Source: Streptomyces sp. NBC_00483 (lineage in GTDB: Bacteria > Actinomycetota > Actinomycetes > Streptomycetales > Streptomycetaceae). Taken from it: a stretch of 64,000 nt of DNA. Below, piece after piece: positions 24,305 through 33,142 of this stretch. Position 1 is the stretch's first letter. Each line of letters begins with the position of its first letter. The DNA lies in assembly GCF_036013745.1 (NCBI RefSeq), contig NZ_CP107880.1:4216001-4280000 (forward strand), written 5' to 3'. The position numbers and the translations under genes were made by a program. The notes under the pieces were generated by a model. That model was given only the letters and a program-made list of their open reading frames with translations. It was not told the DNA's origin and did no database searches.

Positions 24305-25696
24305 CTACTTCGCCGCGTCCTTGGCCAGGAACGACAGCAGGTCCTGACGGCTCACCACACCCGTCGGCCTGCCCTCGACCAGCACGATCGCCGCGTCGGC
24401 CACACCGAGCACACTCATCAGGTCCGCCACCGGCTCCCCCGAGCCGACCTGCGGCAGCGGCGCCGACATGTGCTTCTCCAACGGGTCGTGCAGGGACGCC
24501 CGCTGGGCGAACAGCGCGTCGAGCAGCTCCCGCTCCACGACGGACCCGATGACCTCGGCGGCCATCACGTCCGGGTGCCCCGCGCCCGGCTTCACGATCG
24601 GCATCTGCGAGACCCCGTACTCGCGCAGCACCTCGATGGCCTGACCGACCGTCTCCTCCGGGTGCATATGGACGAGCGAGGGCAGCGCGCCGCCCTCCTT
24701 GTCCTTCAGCACGTCGCCGACGCGCGCGCTGGGCCCGGAGTCCTCCAAGAAGCCGTAGTCCGCCATCCAGTCGTCGTTGAAGATCTTCGAGAGGTATCCG
24801 CGCCCGCTGTCCGGCAGCAGCACGACCACGATGTCGTCGGGACCGAGCCCCTCCGCGACCCGCAGCGCCGCCATCACGGCCATCCCGCAGGAGCCGCCCA
24901 CGAGGAGCCCCTCCTCCTTGGCGAGGCGCCGCGTCATCTGGAACGAGTCCTTGTCGGACACCGCGACGATCTCGTCGGCGACCTCACGGTCGTAGGCGGT
25001 CGGCCAGAAGTCCTCGCCCACGCCCTCGACGAGGTACGGACGCCCGGAGCCACCGGAGTAGACGGACCCCTCGGGGTCGGCCCCGATGACCTTGACCCGC
25101 CCCTCGCTCGCGTCCTTCAGATAGCGCCCGGTCCCGGAAATGGTGCCGCCGGTGCCGACGCCCGTGACGAAATGGGTGATCCGCCCGTCCGTCTGCTCCC
25201 ACAGCTCGGGCCCGGTGGAGTGGTAGTGCGACTCGGGGTTGTGCGGGTTGCTGTACTGGTCCGGCTTCCAGGCGCCGGGCGTCTCGCGTACGAGCCTGTC
25301 CGAGACGTTGTAGTACGAATCCGGGTGCTCGGGGTCCACCGCCGTGGGGCAGACCACGACCTCGGCGCCGTACGCGCGCAGCACATTGATCTTGTCCGTG
25401 GAGACCTTGTCAGGGCAGACGAAAATGCACTTGTAGCCCTTCTGCTGGGCCACCATGGCGAGGCCGACGCCGGTGTTTCCGCTGGTCGGCTCGACGATGG
25501 TGCCCCCTGGCTCCAGCTCCCCACTCCGCTCCGCCGCCTCGATCATGCGCAGCGCGATGCGGTCCTTCACGCTGCCGCCGGGGTTGAAGTACTCGACCTT
25601 GGCCAGGACGGTCGCCCGCAGCCCTTCGGTCACCTTGTTGAGCCTCACCAGCGGGGTGTTGCCGACGAGGTCGATCATCGATTCGTGGATGCGCAC
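24305..25696 (-). CDS. cbs: cystathionine beta-synthase
   Basis: 463 residues from GTG 25696 (GGAGACC before it; homologues begin at the same place). Residues 1-320 are a fold-type II PLP domain: LVGNTPLVRLN, the PLP lysine in FNPGGSVKDR (Lys44), PTSGNTGVGLAM and GVGTGGTISGTGRYL. Residues 340-455 carry two CBS motifs (VGQAIEVLREYGVSQMPIV and VADLMSVLGVADAAIVLVEGRPTGVVSRQDL). The C-terminal CBS pair distinguishes it from CysK. Condenses homocysteine with serine in transsulfuration. Confidence 0.93.
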   Translation of the reverse strand: MRIHESMIDLVGNTPLVRLNKVTEGLRATVLAKVEYFNPGGSVKDRIALRMIEAAERSGELEPGGTIVEPTSGNTGVGLAMVAQQKGYKCIFVCPDKVSTDKINVLRAYGAEVVVCPTAVDPEHPDSYYNVSDRLVRETPGAWKPDQYSNPHNPESHYHSTGPELWEQTDGRITHFVTGVGTGGTISGTGRYLKDASEGRVKVIGADPEGSVYSGGSGRPYLVEGVGEDFWPTAYDREVADEIVAVSDKDSFQMTRRLAKEEGLLVGGSCGMAVMAALRVAEGLGPDDIVVVLLPDSGRGYLSKIFNDDWMADYGFLEDSGPSARVGDVLKDKEGGALPSLVHMHPEETVGQAIEVLREYGVSQMPIVKPGAGHPDVMAAEVIGSVVERELLDALFAQRASLHDPLEKHMSAPLPQVGSGEPVADLMSVLGVADAAIVLVEGRPTGVVSRQDLLSFLAKDAAK

Positions 25697-25854
25697 CGTG
25701 GTCTCCGGGTTCTCCTCCGTAATGGTGCCGCCAGGGTAAGGCGCACACCATGGACCATGGGGCTTCATCCGGCGTTGCGATTGGCCGACAGGGATAACGG
25801 GGCAAGGAGTCCTTGTAGCCGTAAAAGAGTCGCAGAGGCAGGTGGCCGCGGAAC

Positions 25855-26877
25855 ATGTCGAGCAGGGCGAGGGTGGCACGGCGGATCGCAGCGGGCGCAG
25901 CGTACGGCGGCGGCGGGATCGGGCTGCTGGGTGCGGCCACGGTCGGAGTCGTGCTCGCCGAGGTACATATCGCGCGCCGTCAGGTCGGCAACCACGGTCC
26001 CGAGCCGGTGCACGTGCCGGCCGCGGACGGTGTGTACGGGCGGCGGATGTACGGCCCTCGCGACGGCGAACCGTTGCGCTTCCTCATGCTGGGGGACTCG
26101 ACGGCCGCGGGGCAGGGTGTGCACCGGGCGGGGCAGACGCCGGGCGCGCTGCTCGCGTCCGGGCTCGCGGCGGTGGCGGAGCGGACGGTGGAGCTGCGCA
26201 ATGTGGCGCTGCCGGGCGCGCGCTCCGACGACCTGGACCGCCAGGTGCCGCTCGGGCTCGCCGACCCCGGCTGGCAGCCCGACGTCTGCGTGATCATGAT
26301 CGGCGCGAACGACGTCACGCACCGCATCCCGGCGACGAAGTCCGTACGGCACCTGTCCGCGGCCGTACGTCGGCTGCGCACGGCCGGCGCCGAAGTGGTG
26401 GTCGGAACGTGCCCCGACCTCGGGTCGGTGGAACCGGTCCAGCAGCCGCTGCGCTGGCTGGCCCGCCGCGCCTCGCGCCAGCTCGCGGCGGCGCAGACCA
26501 TCGGCGCGGTGGAGCAGGGGGGCCGCACGGTGTCGCTGGGCGACCTGCTGGGGCCCGAGTTCTCGGCGAACCCCCGCGAAATGTTCGGCCCGGACAACTA
26601 CCACCCCTCCATGGAGGGCTACGCGACCGCGGCGATGGCGGTGCTCCCCACACTCTGCGCCGCGCTGGGCCTCTGGCCGGAGGAGGAGCGCCCGGACGCC
26701 TCCCGCTCCGAGGGCTTCCTCCCGGTCGCCCGCGCGGCGGCGCAGGCCGCCCAGGAGGGCGGTACGGAGGTCGCCGCGGCCATGCCGACCGGTCCCCGGG
26801 GACCGTGGGCGTTGCTGAAGCGGCGCCGCAGGAGGCGGGTCCCGGCGGAGGAGCCGGTATCGCAGTCGAGCGCTTGA
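25855..26877 (+). CDS. SGNH/GDSL-family hydrolase with N-terminal membrane anchor
   Basis: 340 residues from ATG 25855. A Gly-rich hydrophobic segment near 12-35 (AAGAAYGGGGIGLLGAATVGVVLA) is a signal anchor. Block I is FLMLGDSTAAGQG with the nucleophilic Ser. Block III is IMIGANDVT with Asn. Block V is DNYHPSMEGY with the Asp/His pair. The catalytic set is complete, so an esterase or lipase acting outside the membrane is likely. The C-terminus is Arg-rich. It is divergent from cbs. Confidence 0.88.
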   Translation: MSSRARVARRIAAGAAYGGGGIGLLGAATVGVVLAEVHIARRQVGNHGPEPVHVPAADGVYGRRMYGPRDGEPLRFLMLGDSTAAGQGVHRAGQTPGALLASGLAAVAERTVELRNVALPGARSDDLDRQVPLGLADPGWQPDVCVIMIGANDVTHRIPATKSVRHLSAAVRRLRTAGAEVVVGTCPDLGSVEPVQQPLRWLARRASRQLAAAQTIGAVEQGGRTVSLGDLLGPEFSANPREMFGPDNYHPSMEGYATAAMAVLPTLCAALGLWPEEERPDASRSEGFLPVARAAAQAAQEGGTEVAAAMPTGPRGPWALLKRRRRRRVPAEEPVSQSSA

Positions 26878-26889
26878 CCGTCCCCCGCT

Positions 26890-26965
26890 CCCGGCTCCGC
26901 CCCGGACCCCGCGCCTCAAGCGCCGGCGGGGCTGAATTTGCCCAGCCCCGCCGCAGGGGCTTGAA
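26890..26965. repeat. GC-rich palindromic repeat, copy 4
   Basis: GGCTCCGCCCCGGACCCCGC, GCCTCAAGCGCCGGCGGGGC and CAGCCCCGCCGCAGGGGCTT follow the stop of the SGNH hydrolase. The facing GCCCC/GGGGC arms can fold into a hairpin. Confidence 0.8.
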
Positions 26966-27084
26966 GGGCTGAGCAAGCGCTTAGTAAAGTGCGGCAGGGG
27001 TCACACCCCAGTACCGGTGACCCGAGCGGTACGTACGGGTAACTTCCCTCACGGTCAGCCGTATCGAACTCTTGGAGCCGCGTG

Positions 27085-28305
27085 ATGCCCGAAGCAGTGA
27101 TCGTCTCAGCCGCCCGTTCCCCCATCGGCCGCGCCTTCAAGGGGTCGCTCAAGGACCTCCGCCCGGACGACCTGACCGCCACGATCATCCAGGCCGCCCT
27201 CGCCAAGGTCCCCGAGCTCGACCCCCGCGAGATCGACGACCTGATGCTCGGCTGCGGCCTCCCCGGCGGCGAGCAGGGCAACAACCTCGGCCGCATCGTC
27301 TCCGTACAGATGGGCATGGACCACCTCCCGGGCTGCACCGTCACCCGGTACTGCTCCAGCTCGCTCCAGACGACCCGCATGGCGCTGCACGCCATCAAGG
27401 CCGGCGAGGGCGACGTCTTCATCTCGGCCGGCGTCGAGATGGTGTCCCGCTTCGCGAAGGGGAACTCGGACTCGCTCCCCGACACCCGCAACCCGCTCTT
27501 CGCCGACGCCGAGGCCCGCACCGCCGAGGTCGCCACGCAGGAGAACACCAGCTGGCACGACCCGCGCGAGGACGGCCTGGTCCCGGACGCGTACATCGCG
27601 ATGGGCCAGACCGCCGAGAACCTGGCCCGCGTGAAGGGCATCACCCGCGCCGAGATGGACGCCTTCGGCGTGCGCTCGCAGAACCGCGCCGAGGAAGCCA
27701 TCAAGAACGGCTTCTGGGAGCGCGAGATCACCCCGGTGACGACCCCGGACGGGACCGTGGTGAGCAAGGACGACGGGCCGCGCGCCGGCGTCACGCTCGA
27801 AGGCGTCTCGGGCCTCAAGCCCGTCTTCCGCCCCGACGGCCTGGTCACGGCCGCCAACTGCTGCCCGCTGAACGACGGCGCCGCCGCCCTCGTGATCATG
27901 TCGGACACCAAGGCGCGCGAGCTGGGCCTGACCCCGCTCGCCCGCGTCGTCTCCACCGGCGTCTCGGGCCTGTCCCCCGAGATCATGGGCCTCGGCCCGG
28001 TCGAGGCCAGCAAGCAGGCCCTGAAGCGGGCCAACCTGACCATCGACGACATCGACCTGGCCGAGATCAACGAGGCGTTCGCCGCGCAGGTCATCCCGTC
28101 CGCCCGCGAGCTCGGCATCGACGAGGACAAGCTGAACGTGAACGGTGGCGCCATCGCCGTCGGCCACCCCTTCGGCATGACCGGCGCCCGGATCACCGGC
28201 ACGCTGATCAACTCGCTCCAGTTCCACGACAAGCAGTTCGGCCTGGAGACCATGTGCGTCGGCGGCGGCCAGGGCATGGCGATGGTCATCGAGCGCCTGA
28301 GCTGA
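27085..28305 (+). CDS. acetyl-CoA acetyltransferase (thiolase)
   Basis: 406 residues from ATG 27085; TTGGAG lies upstream, and a GTG at 27082 is adjacent. Thiolase catalytic residues are all present: nucleophilic Cys in TVTRYCSSSLQT, His in GGAIAVGHPFGMTGAR and the second Cys in ETMCVGGGQGMAM. The NEAFAAQ block is also intact. It either condenses two acetyl-CoA or cleaves 3-ketoacyl-CoA in beta-oxidation. It stands alone, with no fadB-like gene nearby, and ends at a strong terminator. Confidence 0.93.
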   Translation: MPEAVIVSAARSPIGRAFKGSLKDLRPDDLTATIIQAALAKVPELDPREIDDLMLGCGLPGGEQGNNLGRIVSVQMGMDHLPGCTVTRYCSSSLQTTRMALHAIKAGEGDVFISAGVEMVSRFAKGNSDSLPDTRNPLFADAEARTAEVATQENTSWHDPREDGLVPDAYIAMGQTAENLARVKGITRAEMDAFGVRSQNRAEEAIKNGFWEREITPVTTPDGTVVSKDDGPRAGVTLEGVSGLKPVFRPDGLVTAANCCPLNDGAAALVIMSDTKARELGLTPLARVVSTGVSGLSPEIMGLGPVEASKQALKRANLTIDDIDLAEINEAFAAQVIPSARELGIDEDKLNVNGGAIAVGHPFGMTGARITGTLINSLQFHDKQFGLETMCVGGGQGMAMVIERLS

Positions 28306-28343
28306 CCCGGGCCGGACCGAGGCGGTCTACCCGTTCGTGATCC

Positions 28344-28384
28344 AATCTCCCCCAGGATGTGACGTGCATCTCGGGGGAGATTGA
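28344..28384 (+). terminator. intrinsic terminator after the thiolase gene
   Basis: CAATCTCCCCC and GGGGGAGATTG form an 11-bp stem followed by ATTTTC. Confidence 0.85.
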
Positions 28385-28539
28385 TTTTCGCAGGTCAACC
28401 CCGTTCCCACCCCATACCGGTGCTAAACACCCGCCAAAAGACCTGTCCGTTTCGTGACGTAATGCACTGACAGCTGGTTCGTCCAGGCTTCAAGCTGATG
28501 TAGGAAGTCGGGGGTCGACTTGAAACCGGGAGTACGTCA

Positions 28540-29367
28540 GTGAGCGCCATGCCTGCCGCCATAAGTGTCCTCGTGCTCGCCACGGCCGCTGCCACGGCCG
28601 TCGGCGTCGCCACCCTGCAGCACGTCAGGGGTCTGCGCCGACAGGTCTCTGAGCTGCGCGACGAGCTGAGCAGGGATCGCGCCGTCCAGGCGCTTCCCGG
28701 CATCCCCGCCGCCCGCACCACGCCGGACGCCGAGGCGATACGCAACGCCGTCGCCGACGCCCTCGCCGAGGAGCGGGAGCGGGAGCTGGCGGAGGCCCGG
28801 GCGTTCTGGGCCGCCCAGGAGGCGCGGGACAGCTCGGAGCTGCCGCCGTTCCTGGCCGGCGGCGCGCTCGGCGACGACATGTTCCTGCCGCGTCAGGCGG
28901 ACCTCGTGGGCCTTGAGCCCTTCGGGGAGCCGTCGCTCGAGCCGGAGGACGAGTTCGCCGGCACGGCCGCGCTCGACGAGATCGTCGAGGAGTCGCCCGA
29001 GCTGGCCGCCGCGCGCCGTCGGCACCCCTCGCACCCGGACTTCGTGCCGGTCCAGTCGCCGGTCGTGGGCGACCACGAGCGCACGGTGCAGTGCCTCGAG
29101 GAGCTGGCGCAGACGCGTACCGCCCTCGCCGACGTCCGTCCGGGTCCGCTCGGCACGCTCGACGTGTACGTGTTCACCGACGGCACGACGCTCTGCATGA
29201 CGCCCGGACACCGGGAGACGGCGGAGCAGTTGGCGTCCGCCCTGCGCGAGGGCGAGACCCCGGTCCTCCTCGGCGGCTCGGGCGTCTCCGGCGCGTACGC
29301 CCTGACCTTCGAGTGCGCCCGCTCCAACGTCTACATACTGGCCGACCGCGTCATAGCTTCGGCCTAA
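28540..29367 (+). CDS. secreted or membrane-anchored protein of unknown function
   Basis: 275 residues from GTG 28540 with GGGAG seven bases before. Residues 5-27 form one hydrophobic anchor (ISVLVLATAAATAVGVA). A coiled-coil segment follows (VSELRDELSRDRAV, EERERELAEARAFWAAQEA). The middle is Asp/Glu-rich. The last 100 residues are a folded domain (LDVYVFTDGTTLCMTPGHRETAEQLASALREGETPVLLGGSG). I do not recognise the family. The gene stands alone. Confidence 0.75.
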   Translation: MSAMPAAISVLVLATAAATAVGVATLQHVRGLRRQVSELRDELSRDRAVQALPGIPAARTTPDAEAIRNAVADALAEERERELAEARAFWAAQEARDSSELPPFLAGGALGDDMFLPRQADLVGLEPFGEPSLEPEDEFAGTAALDEIVEESPELAAARRRHPSHPDFVPVQSPVVGDHERTVQCLEELAQTRTALADVRPGPLGTLDVYVFTDGTTLCMTPGHRETAEQLASALREGETPVLLGGSGVSGAYALTFECARSNVYILADRVIASA

Positions 29368-29467
29368 TTCAGCCCCGCCGGCGATTGAGGCGCGGGGTCC
29401 GGGGCAGAGCCCCGATCTTTTCAGCCCCGCCGGCGATTGAGGCGCGGGGTCCGGGGCGGAGCCCCGA
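29368..29467. repeat. two tandem copies of the palindromic repeat, copy 5
   Basis: TTCAGCCCCGCCGGCGATTG AGGCGCGGGGTCCGGGGC is present at 29368 and again at 29420, with a 52-base period and only a one-base difference in the following AGAGCCCC/GGAGCCCC. It lies immediately after the stop of the previous gene. Confidence 0.9.
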
Positions 29468-29479
29468 GGCCGTAACGGG

Positions 29480-29791
29480 TCAGACACCGGCCCGCTTCAT
29501 CGCCGCCTCGACCAATTCCACCGCCTCCGCGACCTCCCCCGCCCCCCGGAGGGAAACCGCCAAGTCCCGCCCCGCGACCGTCACTTGGTCGGCCGCGGCG
29601 AACATCCCCGCATCGGGCATCTCCCGCACGGGCACGTCGGGCGCATCCAACTTCTGGGCCCGCTCCGAAAGCTCCCTGGCCAGCGCCAGCGCCTCCGCGG
29701 CAGCGTTCCGCTGCAGTCTGCTCTGCGGCGCGGCCCGGAGCCGATCGGCGAACTGATCCACTGCTGCGGTCAAAGGCGTCGTATCAAGCAC
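29480..29791 (-). CDS. small helical protein of unknown function
   Basis: 103 residues from GTG 29791 (MLDTTPLTAAVDQFADRLRAAP). The whole protein is predicted helical with charged repeats (ALALARELSERAQKL, GAGEVAEAVELVEAAMKRAG). No ribosome site is visible and TACAGT lies a few bases before the GTG, so the message may be leaderless. No family recognised. Confidence 0.65.
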   Translation of the reverse strand: MLDTTPLTAAVDQFADRLRAAPQSRLQRNAAAEALALARELSERAQKLDAPDVPVREMPDAGMFAAADQVTVAGRDLAVSLRGAGEVAEAVELVEAAMKRAGV

Positions 29792-29878
29792 GCGGCGACT
29801 GTAGCTGTTTACAAGGCCCCGGCGCTCAGGCACGGTGGCGTGAAGGACCGGCCACATCGAAGCGTTCCGGAGGCGCCG

Positions 29879-30109
29879 ATGTCCCAAGTCTTCTCCGAGG
29901 AGACCCACCGCAATCTGCTGGCTCGCATCCCCCACTGCACCGGTCGCGAACTCCGCGACTGGATGCGCACCGTCGAAGAAGGTCCCTGCTTTCTTCGCTT
30001 CGAAGAGAAGGTCAGTTGGCTGCGCGGCGAGCACGATCTCGCGTACGGCCACGCGAAAGCGATCATCCACGAGTACGACCTGAGGCGCGCCGCTCGGCGA
30101 TTCCGGTAG
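29879..30109 (+). CDS. DUF4287-like small protein
   Basis: 76 residues from ATG 29879 with CCGGAGG eight bases upstream. The pattern TGRELRDWMRTVEEGP ... EKVSWLRGEHDLAYGHAKAIIHEYDLRR matches the DUF4287 pattern (T-G-x-x-x-x-x-W ... E-H-x-L-x-x-G-x-A-x-A-I-V-H-E). The domain is found in small soluble proteins of unknown role. It is divergent from the helical protein and ends at a bidirectional terminator. Confidence 0.75.
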   Translation: MSQVFSEETHRNLLARIPHCTGRELRDWMRTVEEGPCFLRFEEKVSWLRGEHDLAYGHAKAIIHEYDLRRAARRFR

Positions 30110-30146
30110 CGCCCGCTCCCCTTCACAACCCTCACCTCACAGCAAA

Positions 30147-30177
30147 GGGGCCCGCACACCCAAGGTGTGCGGGCCCC
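30147..30177. terminator. bidirectional terminator
   Basis: GGGGCCCGCACACC / GGTGTGCGGGCCCC, 14-bp perfect stem with loop CAA, lies between convergent genes. An AAA run on the left gives a U-run for the minus strand. Confidence 0.85.
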
Positions 30178-30203
30178 TGACACTCGACCGTCAGGCGTTA
30201 CGC

Positions 30204-31109
30204 CTAGTCGCTGCCCTGCAGGATCGCGATGAGTCGCAGGAACTCCATGTAGATCCAGACCAGCGTCATGGTGAGGCCGAACGCGGCCAGCCACGCCTCT
30301 TCCTTCGGGGCGCCGTACGCGATGCCGTCCTCGACCTGCTTGAAGTCCAGGGCCAGGAAGCAGGCACCGAGAAGAATGCCGACGATGCCGAACACGACGC
30401 CGAGCCAGCCGCTGCGGAAGCCGAGGCCGTCACCGCCGCCGAAGACGGCGAACAGCAGGTTGATGCCCATCAGCAGCACGAAGCCGAGGGCCGCCGCCAT
30501 CACGAAGCCGTAGAAGCGACGGTTGACGCGGATCCAGCCCGCCTTGTACGCGACGAGGACCGCCGTGAAGACGGCCATCGTGCCGAGCACGGCCTGCATG
30601 GCCGCACCGCTCGCGATGTAGTTGTCGACGATGCTGGAGAGCACGCCGAGGAAGACACCCTCAAGGGCCGCGTACGCCAGGATCAGCGGCGGGGACGCCT
30701 TGCGCTTGAAGGCCTGGACGAAGCCCAGGACCATCGCGACGAGGCCCGCGCCGATCGCGATGCCGTACGACTTGCCGAGGTTGGCCTCGTCGATCGGCAG
30801 CAGCACCCAGGAGAGCGCCGCCGTGACGATCAGCAGGCCGAGCGTCGTGGCCGTCCGCGTGATGACGTCGTCGATCGTCATGCGGCCGGTGGTGGCGGGC
30901 GCCTGCGGAGCCCCGTACTGGACGTCCTGCTGTGCGTAGGGGTTCTGCGCGTACGGGTTGCCGGCGGGGGCCTGGGCGTAGGGGTTCCCCTGCGCCGTGC
31001 CGACAGCGGGGCCCCCGGCCTGCGGCTGCTGCGCGTTCGCATTGAACTGCGCGTAGCCGTTGTCGCGGCTGAACCCCCGTCGCGAGAAGACCGGGTTGCT
31101 GCTCCTCAT
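30204..31109 (-). CDS. Bax inhibitor-1/YccA-family membrane protein
   Basis: 301 residues from ATG 31109. Residues 1-80 are Gln/Pro/Ala-rich with repeats of NPYAQ. Seven helices follow: MTIDDVITRTATTLGLLIVTAALSWVLL, IAIGAGLVAMVLGFV, LILAYAALEGVFLGVLSSI and so on, ending in LTMTLVWIYMEFLRLIAILQG. The family includes pH-sensitive calcium-leak channels. Streptomyces members have the Gln/Pro-rich extension. Confidence 0.88.
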   Translation of the reverse strand: MRSSNPVFSRRGFSRDNGYAQFNANAQQPQAGGPAVGTAQGNPYAQAPAGNPYAQNPYAQQDVQYGAPQAPATTGRMTIDDVITRTATTLGLLIVTAALSWVLLPIDEANLGKSYGIAIGAGLVAMVLGFVQAFKRKASPPLILAYAALEGVFLGVLSSIVDNYIASGAAMQAVLGTMAVFTAVLVAYKAGWIRVNRRFYGFVMAAALGFVLLMGINLLFAVFGGGDGLGFRSGWLGVVFGIVGILLGACFLALDFKQVEDGIAYGAPKEEAWLAAFGLTMTLVWIYMEFLRLIAILQGSD

Positions 31110-31256
31110 CTCACTCCTCCATGGCCACCCTGTATGGCCTTGCCATCAAGAGTAATGGTCTGGCAAAGATCCGACCCTAGTGCTCAGGGAGGATCTTTCC
31201 CATCCTGTTACGAGGAACGTCCCGCGCACCCTCTGTGTTCCGCCTTCCGGCCCTCG

Positions 31257-32432
31257 TCAGACGGGGAAACCGGTGTACGCCTCGGCAAGATCCGTCTCGG
31301 CCGCCCTCGACGTGGTCACCCGGTCCAGCTGGGCCAGCTGGATCTTGTCGTCGAAGGCGGTGGCGTCGGGGGCGCGGTGCAGCATGGTCGTCATCGCGTA
31401 CGAGAACCGCTCCGCCTGCCAGACACGGCGCAGGCAGGTCTCGGAGTACGTGTCGAGCGCTTCCGCGTCGCCCTTCTCCACGTACGTGGTGAGGGCGCGG
31501 GCGAAGGTGATGACGTCGCCGACGGCGAGGTTGAGGCCCTTGGCGCCGGTCGGCGGGACGATGTGGGCCGCGTCCCCGGCGAGGAAGAGGCGGCCGTGCC
31601 GCATCGGCTCGTGGACGTACGACCGCATGGGGGTGACGGACTTCGACATGATGGGGCCGCGGGCGAGGCGCCAGGTCGGGTCGTCGACCTCCAGGCGGCG
31701 GTCGAGTTCGGCCCAGATCTCGTCGTCGGACCAGGACTCGGCGTCGGTGTCCGCCGGAACCTGGAGGTACGCGCGCGTGACGTGCGGTGAGCGCATGGAC
31801 ATGAGGGCGAAGCCGCGGTCGGAGCGGTTGTAGATCAGCTCGTCGTGGGAGGGCGCCACATCGGCGAGGATGCCGAGCCAGGCGTACGGGTAGGTGCGCT
31901 CGTACGTCCGCGAGAGCTCCTCGGGGACCGCCTTGCGGGCCACGCCCCAGAAGCCGTCGCAGCCGACCACGTAGTCGCAGTCGAGGGTCTGCTCGCGGCC
32001 CTCGTGGCGGAAGCGGACGCGAGGGCTGTCGGTGTCGGCACCCTCCACCGCCAGCGCCTCCGCCTCGAACAACAGGGGGCCACCGTCGGCCAGTTGGGCC
32101 GCGATGAGGTCCTTGCAGACCTCGGTCTGCGCGTACACCATGACCTGCTTGCCGCCGGTCAGGGCGGGGAAGTCGACGCGGTGGCGGCGCCGGTCGAAGC
32201 GCAGCTCGATGCCGTCGTGCGGCAGGCCCTCGCGGTCCATGCGCGCGCCGACACCGGCCTCGCGCAGCACGTCGACGGTGCCCTGCTCCAGGATCCCGGC
32301 GCGCTGACGCTGCTCCACGTAGGCGCGATCGCGGCTCTCCAGGACGACCGATTCGATGCCGGCGTTGTGCAGGAGCCTGGCCAGGAGCAGCCCGGCCGGG
32401 CCCGCTCCGATGATGCCGACGGTGGTGCGCAT
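31257..32432 (-). CDS. pobA: 4-hydroxybenzoate 3-monooxygenase
   Basis: 391 residues from ATG 32432 with GAGGGATCC before it; an ATG seven codons upstream is less likely. FAD motif VGIIGAGPAGLLLARLL at the N-terminus, middle motif DYVVGCDGFWGVAR, and the FAD ribityl motif RLFLAGDAAHIVPPTGAKGLNLA. Converts 4-hydroxybenzoate to protocatechuate using NADPH and O2. The length is exactly the family size. No pca genes are adjacent. Confidence 0.92.
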   Translation of the reverse strand: MRTTVGIIGAGPAGLLLARLLHNAGIESVVLESRDRAYVEQRQRAGILEQGTVDVLREAGVGARMDREGLPHDGIELRFDRRRHRVDFPALTGGKQVMVYAQTEVCKDLIAAQLADGGPLLFEAEALAVEGADTDSPRVRFRHEGREQTLDCDYVVGCDGFWGVARKAVPEELSRTYERTYPYAWLGILADVAPSHDELIYNRSDRGFALMSMRSPHVTRAYLQVPADTDAESWSDDEIWAELDRRLEVDDPTWRLARGPIMSKSVTPMRSYVHEPMRHGRLFLAGDAAHIVPPTGAKGLNLAVGDVITFARALTTYVEKGDAEALDTYSETCLRRVWQAERFSYAMTTMLHRAPDATAFDDKIQLAQLDRVTTSRAAETDLAEAYTGFPV

Positions 32433-32676
32433 ACGGGATCCCTCTCGCGTCATTGCGGTTGTTCGCCTGTGGTGCCTTTGTAGCGTCGTGTTCGCCTGGT
32501 GAACTTTCGTTCATCAAGTTCTGAGCGGATCCTCGCCCCGCGCGGGGCGGGTGTCAATGGTTTCGAGGGTCCCTGGGTCGACCGGACCACGCGGGAGCTG
32601 GGAGAGGGCACACCAACACCCCTGAGAGCAACGGAGGTTGGGGGCCGCGACGCGCAGCGGAGAGGAAGTTCGGAGG

Positions 32677-32759
32677 TGCCCGGAACCGGACTTGAACCGG
32701 TACGCCCGCTAAGGGCAGCGAGGTTTAAGCTCGCCGTGTCTGCATTCCACCATCCGGGC
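32677..32759 (-). tRNA. bldA: tRNA-Leu (UAA anticodon), bldA type
   Basis: Read on the minus strand, the acceptor stem GCCCGGA (32759-32753) pairs with TCCGGGC (32684-32678), discriminator A at 32677. The anticodon stem GCGAG/CTCGC encloses the loop CTTAAAC, giving anticodon TAA. A long variable arm (TGCCC TTA GCGGGCG) and a T arm ACCGG-TTCAAGT-CCGGT follow, as in class II tRNA-Leu. CCA is not encoded. In Streptomyces the only tRNA reading the rare UUA codon is bldA, a regulator of development and antibiotic production. Confidence 0.95.
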
Positions 32760-33142
32760 AGACTGTGGGGCTCCGCATCGACGTTCCGAGCCTATCCGGC
32801 GGCGTCCCCCGATCAGCGGAAGTGCATCCCCACGTTGTCTTATTTTATTGACGTCTGAGGGTGCATCAGCACACGCCGGGGCCTTCAACACCTGCCGGGA
32901 GCCCTGCGGCCTTCGGGGACGGCTTCCCGGGGATTGACGGAATTTCACCGCCTCGGTTCCGCGCACCCGGGTCCGGCACCTCTCAGGGGCCGGGGTCATC
33001 CCCAGGTATGACTCGGGCTCCCCCGATCCCTCCGAAGTCGCCCTCCGGAACGAGAGCTGCGACTGACCTCCCCCGCCCGATCCGCCGGGAGGATGGAAAG
33101 CGTCCCCGTAAGCAGCACGCCGACCGACAGGAGCACCCTCCC
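32760..33142. other. non-coding gap upstream of the MacB-like genes
   Basis: 383 bases between the tRNA start and the ABC ATPase start. It must hold the tRNA promoter on the minus strand and the ABC promoter on the plus strand. TTTTATT near 32841-32847 is the most AT-rich word and could be a -10-like element. I see no further gene. Confidence 0.5.
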
